From JBAZDV01 sp041669745 (GTDB taxonomy: Archaea; Thermoplasmatota; Thermoplasmata; Methanomassiliicoccales; Methanomethylophilaceae): DNA of 6,340 bases. A model generated the notes under the pieces. That model was given only the letters and a program-made list of their open reading frames with translations, was not told where the DNA came from and searched no databases. Of the stretch, positions 1-5,437 are shown in pieces (position 1 is the first letter of the stretch; the number at the start of each line of letters is the position of its first letter). The DNA lies in NCBI GenBank assembly GCA_041669745.1, contig JBAYAO010000078.1:1-6340 (forward strand), read 5' to 3'. The position numbers and the translations under genes are program-made.

Positions 1-135
1 CGGGATATAGCGCAGGGAAAGGAATCGGAGATCGACGGTCTGATATTCGAAGTGGTCCGTGCGGGCAAAAGGTACGGGCTGTCCATGCCGATGTATGAGA
101 AGGTAGCAAAAAGATTCGGTTTCTCGGTCCTATGA
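1..135 (+). CDS. Ketopantoate reductase-like protein, C-terminal fragment (5' end outside window)
   Basis: An open frame enters from the left edge and stops at TGA 133-135, giving 44 residues. The segment reads GKESEIDGLIFEVVRAGKRY followed by GLSMPMYEK. This matches the end of the C-terminal helical domain of ApbA/PanE-type 2-dehydropantoate 2-reductases, where a G-R/K-x-T/S-E-I-D motif is followed by a helix and a G-x-x-x-P-x-x-E/K turn. Known family members reduce ketopantoate to pantoate with NADPH, for pantothenate and coenzyme A synthesis in archaea and bacteria. The Rossmann NADPH-binding domain and catalytic lysine lie outside the window, so activity cannot be judged. An oligo-T run follows the stop at once. 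The family call is fairly good; the exact substrate is inferred. Confidence 0.7.
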   Translation, partial: RDIAQGKESEIDGLIFEVVRAGKRYGLSMPMYEKVAKRFGFSVL

Positions 136-137
136 TG

Positions 138-145
138 TTTTTTTT
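138..145 (+). terminator. Oligo-T terminator after the ketopantoate reductase-like gene
   Basis: Eight consecutive T residues begin 2 nt after the TGA stop. Archaeal RNA polymerase terminates intrinsically at T-rich tracts without needing a hairpin. The site lies in the 74-nt gap between two converging genes. A second run of six T residues at 191-196 could act as a backup on the same strand. Confidence 0.65.
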
Positions 146-209
146 ACACTGCGGTCATTGCAGACATCTTGGGTAAGTGCGGTGCCATGGGTTTTTTCGT
201 AAACAGGGA

Positions 210-1475
210 TCAGAGGATGGACAGCAAGGTCGGGATAATCAGACAACCCGTGAGATGGACCCTGCTGACATCTGCATAGATAGGAAGAAAGCCCATTATC
301 GTCGATACCGTTAGGATGATCAATCCGAAAGGCCCCGTCATCAAGGACACAAGTGAAATCATCAGAACGATACTGAATCTGTTGACATCGGCGATGTCCA
401 TCCTTGAGACCAGTGACGACATAATATTTCCCGAGAATACCGTCAGCTTATAACCGAGAAGGGCCGCTATCGCAACACTGAACAGCAGCAGCAGAAAAGG
501 ACCATTCATGAAACCGACGACACTGTCACCGAGTATATCTTCGATGACAAGCATCGTACCGGATCTTCCCTTTCCTGATACGGATATGGTGACTAGCATC
601 ATCACCGCAGATGCCGTCCCGATCGATGCGACCATGGAGATGAAGCCCTTCGGTTCCCTTTCGGGAGTAACGGTGTCAGAGACGATCGCACCAGCCGTTG
701 CGGTTATGCCCGGAAACCATCCGGTGATGCAACCCGTCATAACGCCTTTGAGTCCCGGTACCGGACCGATCGGGTATATTTCGCCATCGGTCTGTTCTGT
801 CGTTTCGGTCCTTTTCAAAGACTGCAGCAGGGCAGGCATTCCGAAGAGTCCGGTGAGGAGCGGAAAAAGAATGTTCCCGTAACCGAACGGACCATTGCAG
901 GGTATATCCGCGTTCATACAAAAATATCCGAGAAAACCGGATAGAAGTACGGTTGTCAACGCCCAAACGCCTTTTCCTATGTCCGATTCGCTGAAGACCA
1001 TCATCAGCAGTACGATCGAGAGGACCGCAACGGTCAGGTCGTCCAGATATCCTCCGAGTCCTATGACCAGAAGGTATTGCATCGGAATCGCGATCGCTAT
1101 GGATGCACAGGCGCCCACGGTGCTGCCTATGGCAGCGGACCTAACTGCGACCATGCCCTTGCCTTCAGAAAACAATCTGTGGCCGGGAAGCATGCTCAGG
1201 ACATCGTCCGGATCCGGCGCGCCGATGAAAACGGAAGGAACGAAATCAACGAAGGAATGGACGACGGATGCCGACATCACGCAGGAGGCGACACACACAG
1301 GGACACAATCAGAAGGGATGAAGATTGAAAGGAGTCTCTCCAAACTCGGATAGAAGGTCATCATCAATGCGGCCAATGTGTTGACATGGATCCCGGGAAC
1401 AAGACCGGAGAGGGTGCCTATGAAGGCGCCTGCGATACTCATGTACACTACGAAGAGTATTATTTCCGTTTCCAC
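210..1475 (-). CDS. TctA/DUF112-family membrane permease, orphan
   Basis: A 421-residue, very hydrophobic protein with about ten or more membrane segments and no signal peptide. It belongs to the TctA family (tripartite tricarboxylate transporter large subunit; DUF112). The N-terminal G-L-V-P-G-I-H-V-N-T motif (residues 24-33) recurs as T-G-W-F-P-G-I-T-A-T (251-260), the paired PG-I/L signature of the family's internal repeat. The IGAPDPDD...LPGHRLFSEGKG stretch (84-107) matches the family's G-x-P loop. Bacterial TctA works with a small membrane subunit TctB and a periplasmic binding protein TctC; neither is nearby, so this is a stand-alone archaeal version with unknown substrate. The start is GTG at 1475, because a TATA-like box lies about 26 nt upstream and no Shine-Dalgarno is visible; ATG at 1442 is the alternative. 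It lies 44 nt downstream of hpt on the same strand. Confidence 0.75.
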   Translation of the reverse strand: METEIILFVVYMSIAGAFIGTLSGLVPGIHVNTLAALMMTFYPSLERLLSIFIPSDCVPVCVASCVMSASVVHSFVDFVPSVFIGAPDPDDVLSMLPGHRLFSEGKGMVAVRSAAIGSTVGACASIAIAIPMQYLLVIGLGGYLDDLTVAVLSIVLLMMVFSESDIGKGVWALTTVLLSGFLGYFCMNADIPCNGPFGYGNILFPLLTGLFGMPALLQSLKRTETTEQTDGEIYPIGPVPGLKGVMTGCITGWFPGITATAGAIVSDTVTPEREPKGFISMVASIGTASAVMMLVTISVSGKGRSGTMLVIEDILGDSVVGFMNGPFLLLLFSVAIAALLGYKLTVFSGNIMSSLVSRMDIADVNRFSIVLMISLVSLMTGPFGLIILTVSTIMGFLPIYADVSRVHLTGCLIIPTLLSIL

Positions 1476-1498
1476 GAACGGACACGTTCAAAGACGGG

Positions 1499-1504
1499 AA
1501 TAAA
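1499..1504 (-). promoter_or_regulatory. TATA-like box for the TctA-family gene
   Basis: The minus strand reads CCTTTATTCC. The TTTATT core begins 29 nt before the GTG start at 1475, the spacing expected between an archaeal TATA box and a start site lying at the initiation codon. No ribosome-binding site precedes the GTG. This suggests a leaderless transcript separate from hpt, although readthrough from hpt is also possible. Seen from sequence only. Confidence 0.45.
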
Positions 1505-1519
1505 GGGGCGAAGCTACAG

Positions 1520-2080
1520 TTAGTCGAGATATACGACCCGGTCATCAACGATGTTAACCTTCAGAAGGGATTTGATCCTGATCCCGAATTCCTTTTCCAG
1601 GTCGGTCTTTCTTTCGGTTTTCTCGAATACCACGATGATGTCGACGATCCTGCATCCTATCGTGTCCCTGAGAGCGTCGATCATCGCACGTATCGTTCCG
1701 CCGGTGCTCAGGACATCGTCGATTATCACGATACGGTCTCCTTTTTTCAGACCGTTGATGAACATCCTGGTATTGGAATAGCCGGTGCACTGTGCGATAT
1801 CGATCTCTCCCGGAAGGTCATACTTTCTCTTTCTGATGACGTTGTACGGAATGCCCAATCTGAGCGAGACCGGAACGACCAGATGTATCCCCATCGCCTC
1901 CGGGGTGATTATGTAATCACAATCGAAATCACCGATTCTGAGTATCTCGTCGGTCACCTCCCGCAGCAATTCAGGATCCATGAAAGGAATACCGTCCGTT
2001 ACCGGATGTATGAAATAATGATAATCGCCAACAGCGATCACGCGGCATTGAGATACGCTCTCTTTCAGTTTCTCAAGCAT
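1520..2080 (-). CDS. hpt: Hypoxanthine phosphoribosyltransferase, archaeal type
   Basis: This 186-residue cytosolic enzyme of the type I phosphoribosyltransferase fold should join hypoxanthine (and probably guanine) to PRPP, giving IMP or GMP in purine salvage. The PRPP-binding motif VIIDDVLSTGGT lies at residues 118-129, with its two acidic residues. The N-terminal blocks G-D-Y-H-Y-F-I-H-P-V-T-D-G-I-P and P-E-A-M-G-I-H, and the later R-K-R-K-Y-D-L-P-G-E block, are typical of the archaeal HPRT family, which is close in sequence to adenine PRT. The family usually begins M-L-E-K-L. That start (ATG at 2080) has a GAGG Shine-Dalgarno at 2090-2093, 9 nt upstream. An ATG at 2089 would add three residues but would abut the GAGG directly. 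The stop is TAA at 1520-1522. A hairpin-forming leader with a tRNA T-arm-like sequence precedes the gene. Confidence 0.88.
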   Translation of the reverse strand: MLEKLKESVSQCRVIAVGDYHYFIHPVTDGIPFMDPELLREVTDEILRIGDFDCDYIITPEAMGIHLVVPVSLRLGIPYNVIRKRKYDLPGEIDIAQCTGYSNTRMFINGLKKGDRIVIIDDVLSTGGTIRAMIDALRDTIGCRIVDIIVVFEKTERKTDLEKEFGIRIKSLLKVNIVDDRVVYLD

Positions 2081-2089
2081 TTGGGGCAT

Positions 2090-2093
2090 CCTC
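2090..2093 (-). promoter_or_regulatory. Ribosome-binding site deciding the hpt start
   Basis: The minus strand reads CCGAGGATGCCCCAAATG. GAGG is 9 nt from the second ATG (2080) but directly adjacent to the first ATG (2089). The spacing therefore favours the shorter protein, which also begins like other archaeal HPRTs. Confidence 0.55.
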
Positions 2094-2095
2094 GG

Positions 2096-2132
2096 CTGTA
2101 TCGCGTTTCAGGTTCGAATCCTGTCGTACAGA
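2096..2132 (+). other. tRNA acceptor/T-arm-like minihelix between hpt and tyrS
   Basis: The plus strand contains CAGGTTCGAATCCTG at 2109-2123, a perfect tRNA T-arm: a 4-bp stem around the canonical loop TTCGAAT. It is enclosed by CTGTA-T-CG (2096-2103) and CGTACAG (2125-2131). These pair as seven base pairs with one bulged T, like an acceptor stem, and A2132 sits at the discriminator position. No D-arm, anticodon arm or CCA is present: only 5 nt (2104-2108) join the 5' strand to the T-arm. On the minus strand the same bases form a hairpin just upstream of the hpt ribosome-binding site. It may be a tRNA-gene remnant, a tRNA mimic, or an hpt leader hairpin that resembles one by chance. It is not a functional tRNA gene. 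Confidence 0.5.
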
Positions 2133-2162
2133 CACATACGGCCCGTGAATATCTTTACCTCA

Positions 2163-2171
2163 TTCTTATAC
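2163..2171 (-). promoter_or_regulatory. Candidate TATA box for hpt
   Basis: The minus strand reads CAGTATAAGAATG. A start site about 25 nt downstream (near 2143) would give an hpt leader of about 60 nt that holds the whole 2096-2131 hairpin. A competing box, TTATAAAA on the minus strand at 2202-2209, would give a leader of about 95 nt. Confidence 0.35.
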
Positions 2172-2199
2172 TGTCGCACCTTCGAAGCGTTTACGCACA

Positions 2200-2211
2200 C
2201 CTTTTATAAGG
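2200..2211 (+). promoter_or_regulatory. TATA box for tyrS, nearly palindromic
   Basis: CCTTTTATAAGG lies 25-37 nt upstream of the tyrS ATG at 2237. Expected spacing puts the transcript start near 2230, leaving a leader of only a few nucleotides. The ribosome-binding sequence is weak at best (GGGAC at 2226-2230). The reverse complement, CCTTATAAAAGG, is also a good TATA element, so the site could serve hpt in the other direction. Confidence 0.6.
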
Positions 2212-2236
2212 ATGAAACATAACCCGGGACGATACA

Positions 2237-3301
2237 ATGGACCTCGAACAGCGATATGCCCTGGTAACAAGGAATACGGAAGAACTGGTGACGGACGGGG
2301 AGCTTAGAACGTTGCTCACAAGCGGATCTCAGCCTTCGGCGTATATCGGGTTCGAGCCGTCCGGTCTGGTACACATAGGGTGGGCGTTGGTCACCGCCAA
2401 GATACGCGATCTCTGTGATGCAGGTTTCAAAGTGATAGTATTCTGGGCGGATTGGCATGCCTACATCAACGATAAACTGGGCGGGGACATCGAGAACATA
2501 CGCACATGTGCCAGATACATGGAGGATTGTTTCAGGGCGCTAGGAGTCCCCGAGGACAGGGTGGAGTTCAGATACGCATCGGAGATTCTGGACAGCATAG
2601 ACTACTGGGAGAAGGTCCTCAAGGTAGCGAAGGTCACTTCGCTCTCGAGGGTGAAGAGGGCGATGACGATAATGGGACGCTCAGAGGACGAGGCCGAGGT
2701 GGATTCTTCGAAACTGTTCTATCCCATTCTACAGGTCACGGACATCTTCTGTATGGACGTGGACCTCGCCTATGCTGGATTGGACCAGAGGCGCGCGCAC
2801 ATGCTCGCGAGGGATGCCGCGGAAAAATTGGGATGGAAGAAGCCGATCGCACTGCACACGCCTCTTCTTCCCGGACTCAGCGGCGGAGACAGGATGAACC
2901 CTGCCGCTTCGAAGATGTCCAAAAGCAATCCTGACAGCAGCATAAACATCCACGATACACCGGACGACATCAGAAGGAAGATGGGTAAGGCGTTCTGTCC
3001 GATGGAAGCGGAAGAGGCAGATACCAATCCCGTCCTAATGATATGCAAACATGTCCTGTTCCCCTCTCTCGGAGTTCTGCAGATAGACCGTCCCGAGAAG
3101 TTCGGTGGACAGATATCGTTCGGAAGCTACGAGGAGCTCACAGACGTGTATTTTGCGGGGAAGCTGCATCCGATGGATCTCAAAAAAGGTGTGGCCGAAG
3201 GATTGATAAGATATCTTGAACCGGTCGATGCCTACTTTGCGAAGAGTCCGAAGAATCTGGATGATATGCGTGGGATATTGAAGGAATTGGGGAAGATCTG
3301 A
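2237..3301 (+). CDS. tyrS: Tyrosyl-tRNA synthetase, archaeal type
   Basis: This 354-residue class I aminoacyl-tRNA synthetase attaches tyrosine to tRNA-Tyr in the cytosol using ATP. The catalytic Rossmann fold begins with A-Y-I-G-F-E-P-S-G (35-43) and the HIGH-type motif, here HIGW (46-49). The KMSKS loop is intact at 226-230. Residues lining the tyrosine pocket of the Methanocaldococcus enzyme have counterparts with the same spacing: Y36, Y162, Q166, D169 and Q184. The Q-R-R-A-H-M-L-A-R block (184-192) and the C-terminal P-E-K-F-G-G and H-P-M-D-L-K blocks are typical of archaeal/eukaryotic TyrRS. No extra C-terminal S4 domain is present, as expected for archaea. The fourth HIGH residue is Trp instead of His, a position that varies in this subgroup. 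The gene diverges from hpt and ends 3 nt from the convergent DHH gene. Confidence 0.95.
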   Translation: MDLEQRYALVTRNTEELVTDGELRTLLTSGSQPSAYIGFEPSGLVHIGWALVTAKIRDLCDAGFKVIVFWADWHAYINDKLGGDIENIRTCARYMEDCFRALGVPEDRVEFRYASEILDSIDYWEKVLKVAKVTSLSRVKRAMTIMGRSEDEAEVDSSKLFYPILQVTDIFCMDVDLAYAGLDQRRAHMLARDAAEKLGWKKPIALHTPLLPGLSGGDRMNPAASKMSKSNPDSSINIHDTPDDIRRKMGKAFCPMEAEEADTNPVLMICKHVLFPSLGVLQIDRPEKFGGQISFGSYEELTDVYFAGKLHPMDLKKGVAEGLIRYLEPVDAYFAKSPKNLDDMRGILKELGKI

Positions 3302-3304
3302 GTC

Positions 3305-4291
3305 TCAATCCACTTCCTTCGGCAGACTGTTCGCTTTTATTTTTCTGAATTCCGCCATCGTCCTCTGCATGCATATGTGCAGCATGGCCTCGACGTCGCC
3401 TGTACCGGAGAGACCAGCGGCGCCGTCGTGACCTCCGCCGTCCGTTACGGTCTCGGAGCTGACACATTTCATTATCTCACCCAGGCTGATGCCTCTGCGT
3501 ATCATCTCCTGTGTCGCTCTGGCACTCATACGGAACTCATCATCCCTCTGCGAACCTACGAAGACGACGTCGGCACCTGCGGCGAGAAGGGCCTTGCAGC
3601 CCGAAGCCTCGAAACTCCCGCCGTGGGAGACGGCGACGATCATGTCGCTCACGCGATCGAACTTGGACCGTTCGATGCATTTCATGACGGATACGCGTTC
3701 GGACATGCTCGTGGCGGCCTTGGTGAGTTCCATGGCCTCATCCATGCCTATGCCGATTGCATCCATCACGTATGCGAAATCCCTGAGTAGCGTAGAATTG
3801 GCGAATTGGAAATGGCCGCTGTCGGTGAGCATCCCTCCCAGAAGGGCGAGGCCGACATCTTTTGTGATATCGATGTTCTCCGATCTCATCAGGTCCAGAA
3901 CTACCTCGGTGCAGGCGACCTTCGTGTCATCGCACAGCAGATGCATGCGGCTCCATTTCCCGGTGGTCCCGTGATGATCGATTATGACGCTACCATCGGG
4001 GACTTTCACATCTCCTGGCTTGAATTGTTCGGGCGACGATGTGTCAACGACGACAACGAGTTCATACTCGGAGACGTCGCATTCCGAAAGGACATCGAAA
4101 CCCATCTTCTCCGACACGAGTCTGGATACGCGGTCTATGCCGCCCGGGGCGTAGATGTCTGCGGGTGGGAAGCATCTTGAGACCGCATAAGCCGAGCCTA
4201 CGGCATCCATATCCGCGTTCCCGTGGACGAGGATGACCTTCCTTCTGTCCCTGAGCTTATCTGCCGTGGACCTGAGCATATACGTACTCAT
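3305..4291 (-). CDS. DHH/DHHA1 family phosphoesterase (NrnA/RecJ-like fold)
   Basis: A 328-residue, probably cytosolic metal-dependent phosphodiesterase. The DHH domain carries H-G-N-A-D-M-D-A-V-G-S (23-33), whose H23, D27 and D29 should bind Mn2+. It also has V-D-T (82-84) with D83, the name-giving I-D-H-H-G (104-108), and L-T-D-S-G-H (155-160) with D157. The C-terminal DHHA1 domain has G-G-G-H-D-G-A-A-G (285-293), which binds the substrate phosphate. This two-domain layout without RecJ extensions resembles NrnA-type nano-RNase/pAp phosphatases and archaeal c-di-AMP-type phosphodiesterases; the substrate cannot be told. The annotated start is ATG at 4291. However, a TATA box sits 27 nt before the internal ATG at 4279, and no Shine-Dalgarno precedes either, so a leaderless start at 4279 (four residues shorter) is as likely. 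The gene follows apt by 29 nt and seems to have its own promoter. Confidence 0.88.
   Translation of the reverse strand: MSTYMLRSTADKLRDRRKVILVHGNADMDAVGSAYAVSRCFPPADIYAPGGIDRVSRLVSEKMGFDVLSECDVSEYELVVVVDTSSPEQFKPGDVKVPDGSVIIDHHGTTGKWSRMHLLCDDTKVACTEVVLDLMRSENIDITKDVGLALLGGMLTDSGHFQFANSTLLRDFAYVMDAIGIGMDEAMELTKAATSMSERVSVMKCIERSKFDRVSDMIVAVSHGGSFEASGCKALLAAGADVVFVGSQRDDEFRMSARATQEMIRRGISLGEIMKCVSSETVTDGGGHDGAAGLSGTGDVEAMLHICMQRTMAEFRKIKANSLPKEVD
3335..3344 (+). terminator. T-rich terminator candidate for tyrS
   Basis: TTTTATTTTT begins 34 nt after the tyrS stop, on the transcribed strand. T-tracts of this sort terminate archaeal RNA polymerase. It lies inside the 3' end of the opposing DHH gene, so tyrS mRNA would overlap the tail of that gene in antisense. 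Confidence 0.4.
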
Positions 4292-4300
4292 GACGAGGGC

Positions 4301-4306
4301 ATATAA
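4301..4306 (-). promoter_or_regulatory. TATA box for the DHH phosphoesterase gene
   Basis: The minus strand reads CATTATATGCCC in the 29-nt gap after apt. The TTATAT core begins 27 nt before the ATG at 4279 and only 15 nt before the ATG at 4291. The spacing supports a leaderless transcript starting at or close to 4279. It also implies that the DHH gene can be transcribed apart from apt. Confidence 0.5.
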
Positions 4307-4320
4307 TGTTGTTTCTGCGT

Positions 4321-4845
4321 TCAGTTGCCTTCGTATGCAACCAGGGATTCTACCGGATAGTCCTTCAGCTTATCCCTTCCGTGAAGTCCCTTCAGTTCTA
4401 TCACGAAGCAGATCTTCACGACCTTGCCTCCGAGCTCTTCGATCATCTTTGCCGTCGCTTCGGTCGTTCCGCCTGTGGCTATCAGATCATCTATGATGAC
4501 GACCTTCTGTCCCGGTCTTATGGAATCCTTGTGCATCTCGAGTGTCGCCGTTCCGTATTCCAGAGCGTACTCCTCAGAGATGCACTCTCTTGGAAGTTTC
4601 CCTTTTTTACGAACGGCGATGAATCCTTTGTTGAATCTGTACGCGATCGGTGCACCGAAGATGAACCCTCTTGATTCGGAGCCGGCGACCAGGTCGAAAT
4701 CCAGATCATTCAGCATCTCGGCTATGCCGTCCAGGGCAAGTTTGAATCCGTCAGGGTCTTTTATGATTGTCGTGACATCTCTGAATATTATGCCCTTCTT
4801 AGGAAAATCCGGTATGTCTGTAACATAGTCTGCGATGCTCTTCAT
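4321..4845 (-). CDS. apt: Adenine phosphoribosyltransferase
   Basis: A 174-residue cytosolic enzyme that converts adenine plus PRPP to AMP and pyrophosphate in purine salvage. It begins M-K-S-I-A-D-Y-V-T-D-I-P-D-F-P-K-K-G-I, the classic APT N-terminus. Next come R-D-V-T-T (22-26), the A-G-S-E-S-R-G-F-I-F-G pyrophosphate loop (54-64), the R-K-K-G-K-L-P hood segment (79-85) and the PRPP motif VVIIDDLIATGGT (115-127) with its paired Asp. The length equals the family norm. The frame stays open upstream to 4986, but those 47 extra codons have no homologous look. A GAGG Shine-Dalgarno lies 7 nt before the ATG at 4845, so that start is chosen. The nearby hpt gives the cell salvage routes for the other purine bases. 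DHH follows 29 nt downstream. Confidence 0.95.
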   Translation of the reverse strand: MKSIADYVTDIPDFPKKGIIFRDVTTIIKDPDGFKLALDGIAEMLNDLDFDLVAGSESRGFIFGAPIAYRFNKGFIAVRKKGKLPRECISEEYALEYGTATLEMHKDSIRPGQKVVIIDDLIATGGTTEATAKMIEELGGKVVKICFVIELKGLHGRDKLKDYPVESLVAYEGN

Positions 4846-4852
4846 TGTGAGT

Positions 4853-4856
4853 CCTC
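4853..4856 (-). promoter_or_regulatory. Ribosome-binding site fixing the apt start
   Basis: The minus strand reads GCAGAGGACTCACAATG. GAGG stands 7 nt before the ATG at 4845, where the protein begins like other APTs. A weak AT-rich element (minus-strand AATAATA, 4879-4885) lies about 35 nt before the start and may be the TATA box. Confidence 0.6.
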
Positions 4857-4926
4857 TGCCCCTCATGGTATCGGATGGTATTATTGCTTTTGCAGCCTGA
4901 CCTCGACAGAAGATTTTGATTTCGGA

Positions 4927-5133
4927 AGAATTTGACAGTTGAGCATCCGCTACAAAGTAGGGGGTTTCAGGTGTTCGATTTAGCATTGTGTTGGCAGTCC
5001 AAGGGGGCTTTCAGCTCGGAGACCCGGAAACGACCATCATCCCTGAGGACGCGTGAGTTCAAAGGCTCGAAATCGGAATGGATGCGCCTGACAGCCTGCT
5101 TCCTGTCGTAGATGTACGTAACTGTCAAATTCT
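4927..5133. repeat. 14-bp perfect inverted repeat (4927-4940 and 5120-5133)
   Basis: AGAATTTGACAGTT at 4927-4940 recurs as its exact reverse complement AACTGTCAAATTCT at 5120-5133, 179 nt apart. The left copy lies just downstream of the remnant transposase stop, where an element end might be expected. The right copy lies inside the remnant reading frame. The sequences past the match keep partial resemblance (CATC...CTAC), hinting at a longer, eroded inverted repeat. Confidence 0.6.
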
Positions 5134-5265
5134 GCAACGAATCGATGATGAATCTTGTAGAACTCTTCCTTAGTCCGGCATCTCATATCATATCATGGAC
5201 ACGATTACCTGGGCCAGGAAACACAACAGAAGCGTGCCTTTCACACTGTATTCCGACCTATCGAT
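4967..5265 (-). pseudogene. Decayed DDE transposase C-terminus (IS4/IS1634-like), tentative
   Basis: Minus-strand translation from 5265 gives I-D-R-S-E-Y-S-V-K-G-T-L-L-L-C-F-L-A-Q-V-I-V. This resembles the conserved segment after the catalytic Glu in IS4/IS1634-type transposases, where a charged Y-x-V-x-G turn precedes a hydrophobic helix. The frame is then broken by TGA (5188-5190) and TAA (5170-5172). It resumes one base out of phase as LRKSSTRFIIDSLQNL, then a Y-D-R-K-Q stretch, down to a stop at 4967-4969. Upstream, another minus frame holds SSYFEIGVRLDLVVSPPD (about 5310-5363) before a stop, which could be earlier transposase sequence. No catalytic Asp is recoverable. The remnant lies between apt and the TMEM175 gene. 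The call rests on remembered family patterns, not a search; the gene could instead be an unrelated broken ORF. Confidence 0.45.
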
Positions 5266-5293
5266 TTTATGGACCATCGGCCACCGACATGTA

Positions 5294-5310
5294 TGAGTCC
5301 GGCGGACTCA
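5294..5310. repeat. 17-nt perfect dyad (8-bp arms, 1-nt centre)
   Basis: TGAGTCCG-G-CGGACTCA is an exact palindrome around one central base. As RNA it would fold into a 7-bp hairpin with a 3-nt loop. It lies about 130 nt downstream of the TMEM175 stop in decayed sequence with no T-run after it, so it is not a clear terminator. It may be a protein-binding site or an element-derived palindrome. Confidence 0.5.
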
Positions 5311-5437
5311 CCACGAGATCCAACCGTACCCCGATTTCAAAGTAAGATGACATTTCGTTGTGTGTATTTTCAGATGTCACGGACATTCCGATCTCTTCAG
5401 GGATTTCTGTTTTTCTTAACTGTCTCGGATAAAATAT

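Noticed and set aside
508..882. Plus-strand open frame of 124 codons
   Set aside because: It is antisense to the TctA-like gene, has no start signals, and its composition is the mirror of the membrane protein.
2056..2135. A complete tRNA gene ending at the T-arm-like sequence
   Set aside because: No D-arm, anticodon arm or acceptor partner is found at normal distance upstream, and the region is occupied by the hpt start. A permuted arrangement was also sought downstream to 2200 and no 5' half was found.
3489..3974. Plus-strand open frame of 161 codons
   Set aside because: It lies wholly antisense to the well-supported DHH phosphoesterase and has no recognisable domain or ribosome-binding site.
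4424..4828. Plus-strand open frame of 134 codons
   Set aside because: It is antisense to apt, whose motifs are unmistakable.
4846..4986. N-terminal extension of apt by 47 residues
   Set aside because: APT proteins begin at M-K-S-I-A-D-type sequence and a good GAGG lies just before that ATG; the extension looks like random translation of upstream DNA.
5005..5045. GACCCGGAAACGACC motif considered as a piece of SRP RNA or RNase P RNA
   Set aside because: Only a short GNRA-like resemblance; the flanking helices needed for either RNA do not form, and the stretch reads better as remnant coding sequence.
5112..5345. Plus-strand open frame of 77 codons
   Set aside because: It has no known domain and no promoter or ribosome-binding site, and it lies antisense to the more convincing transposase remnant.
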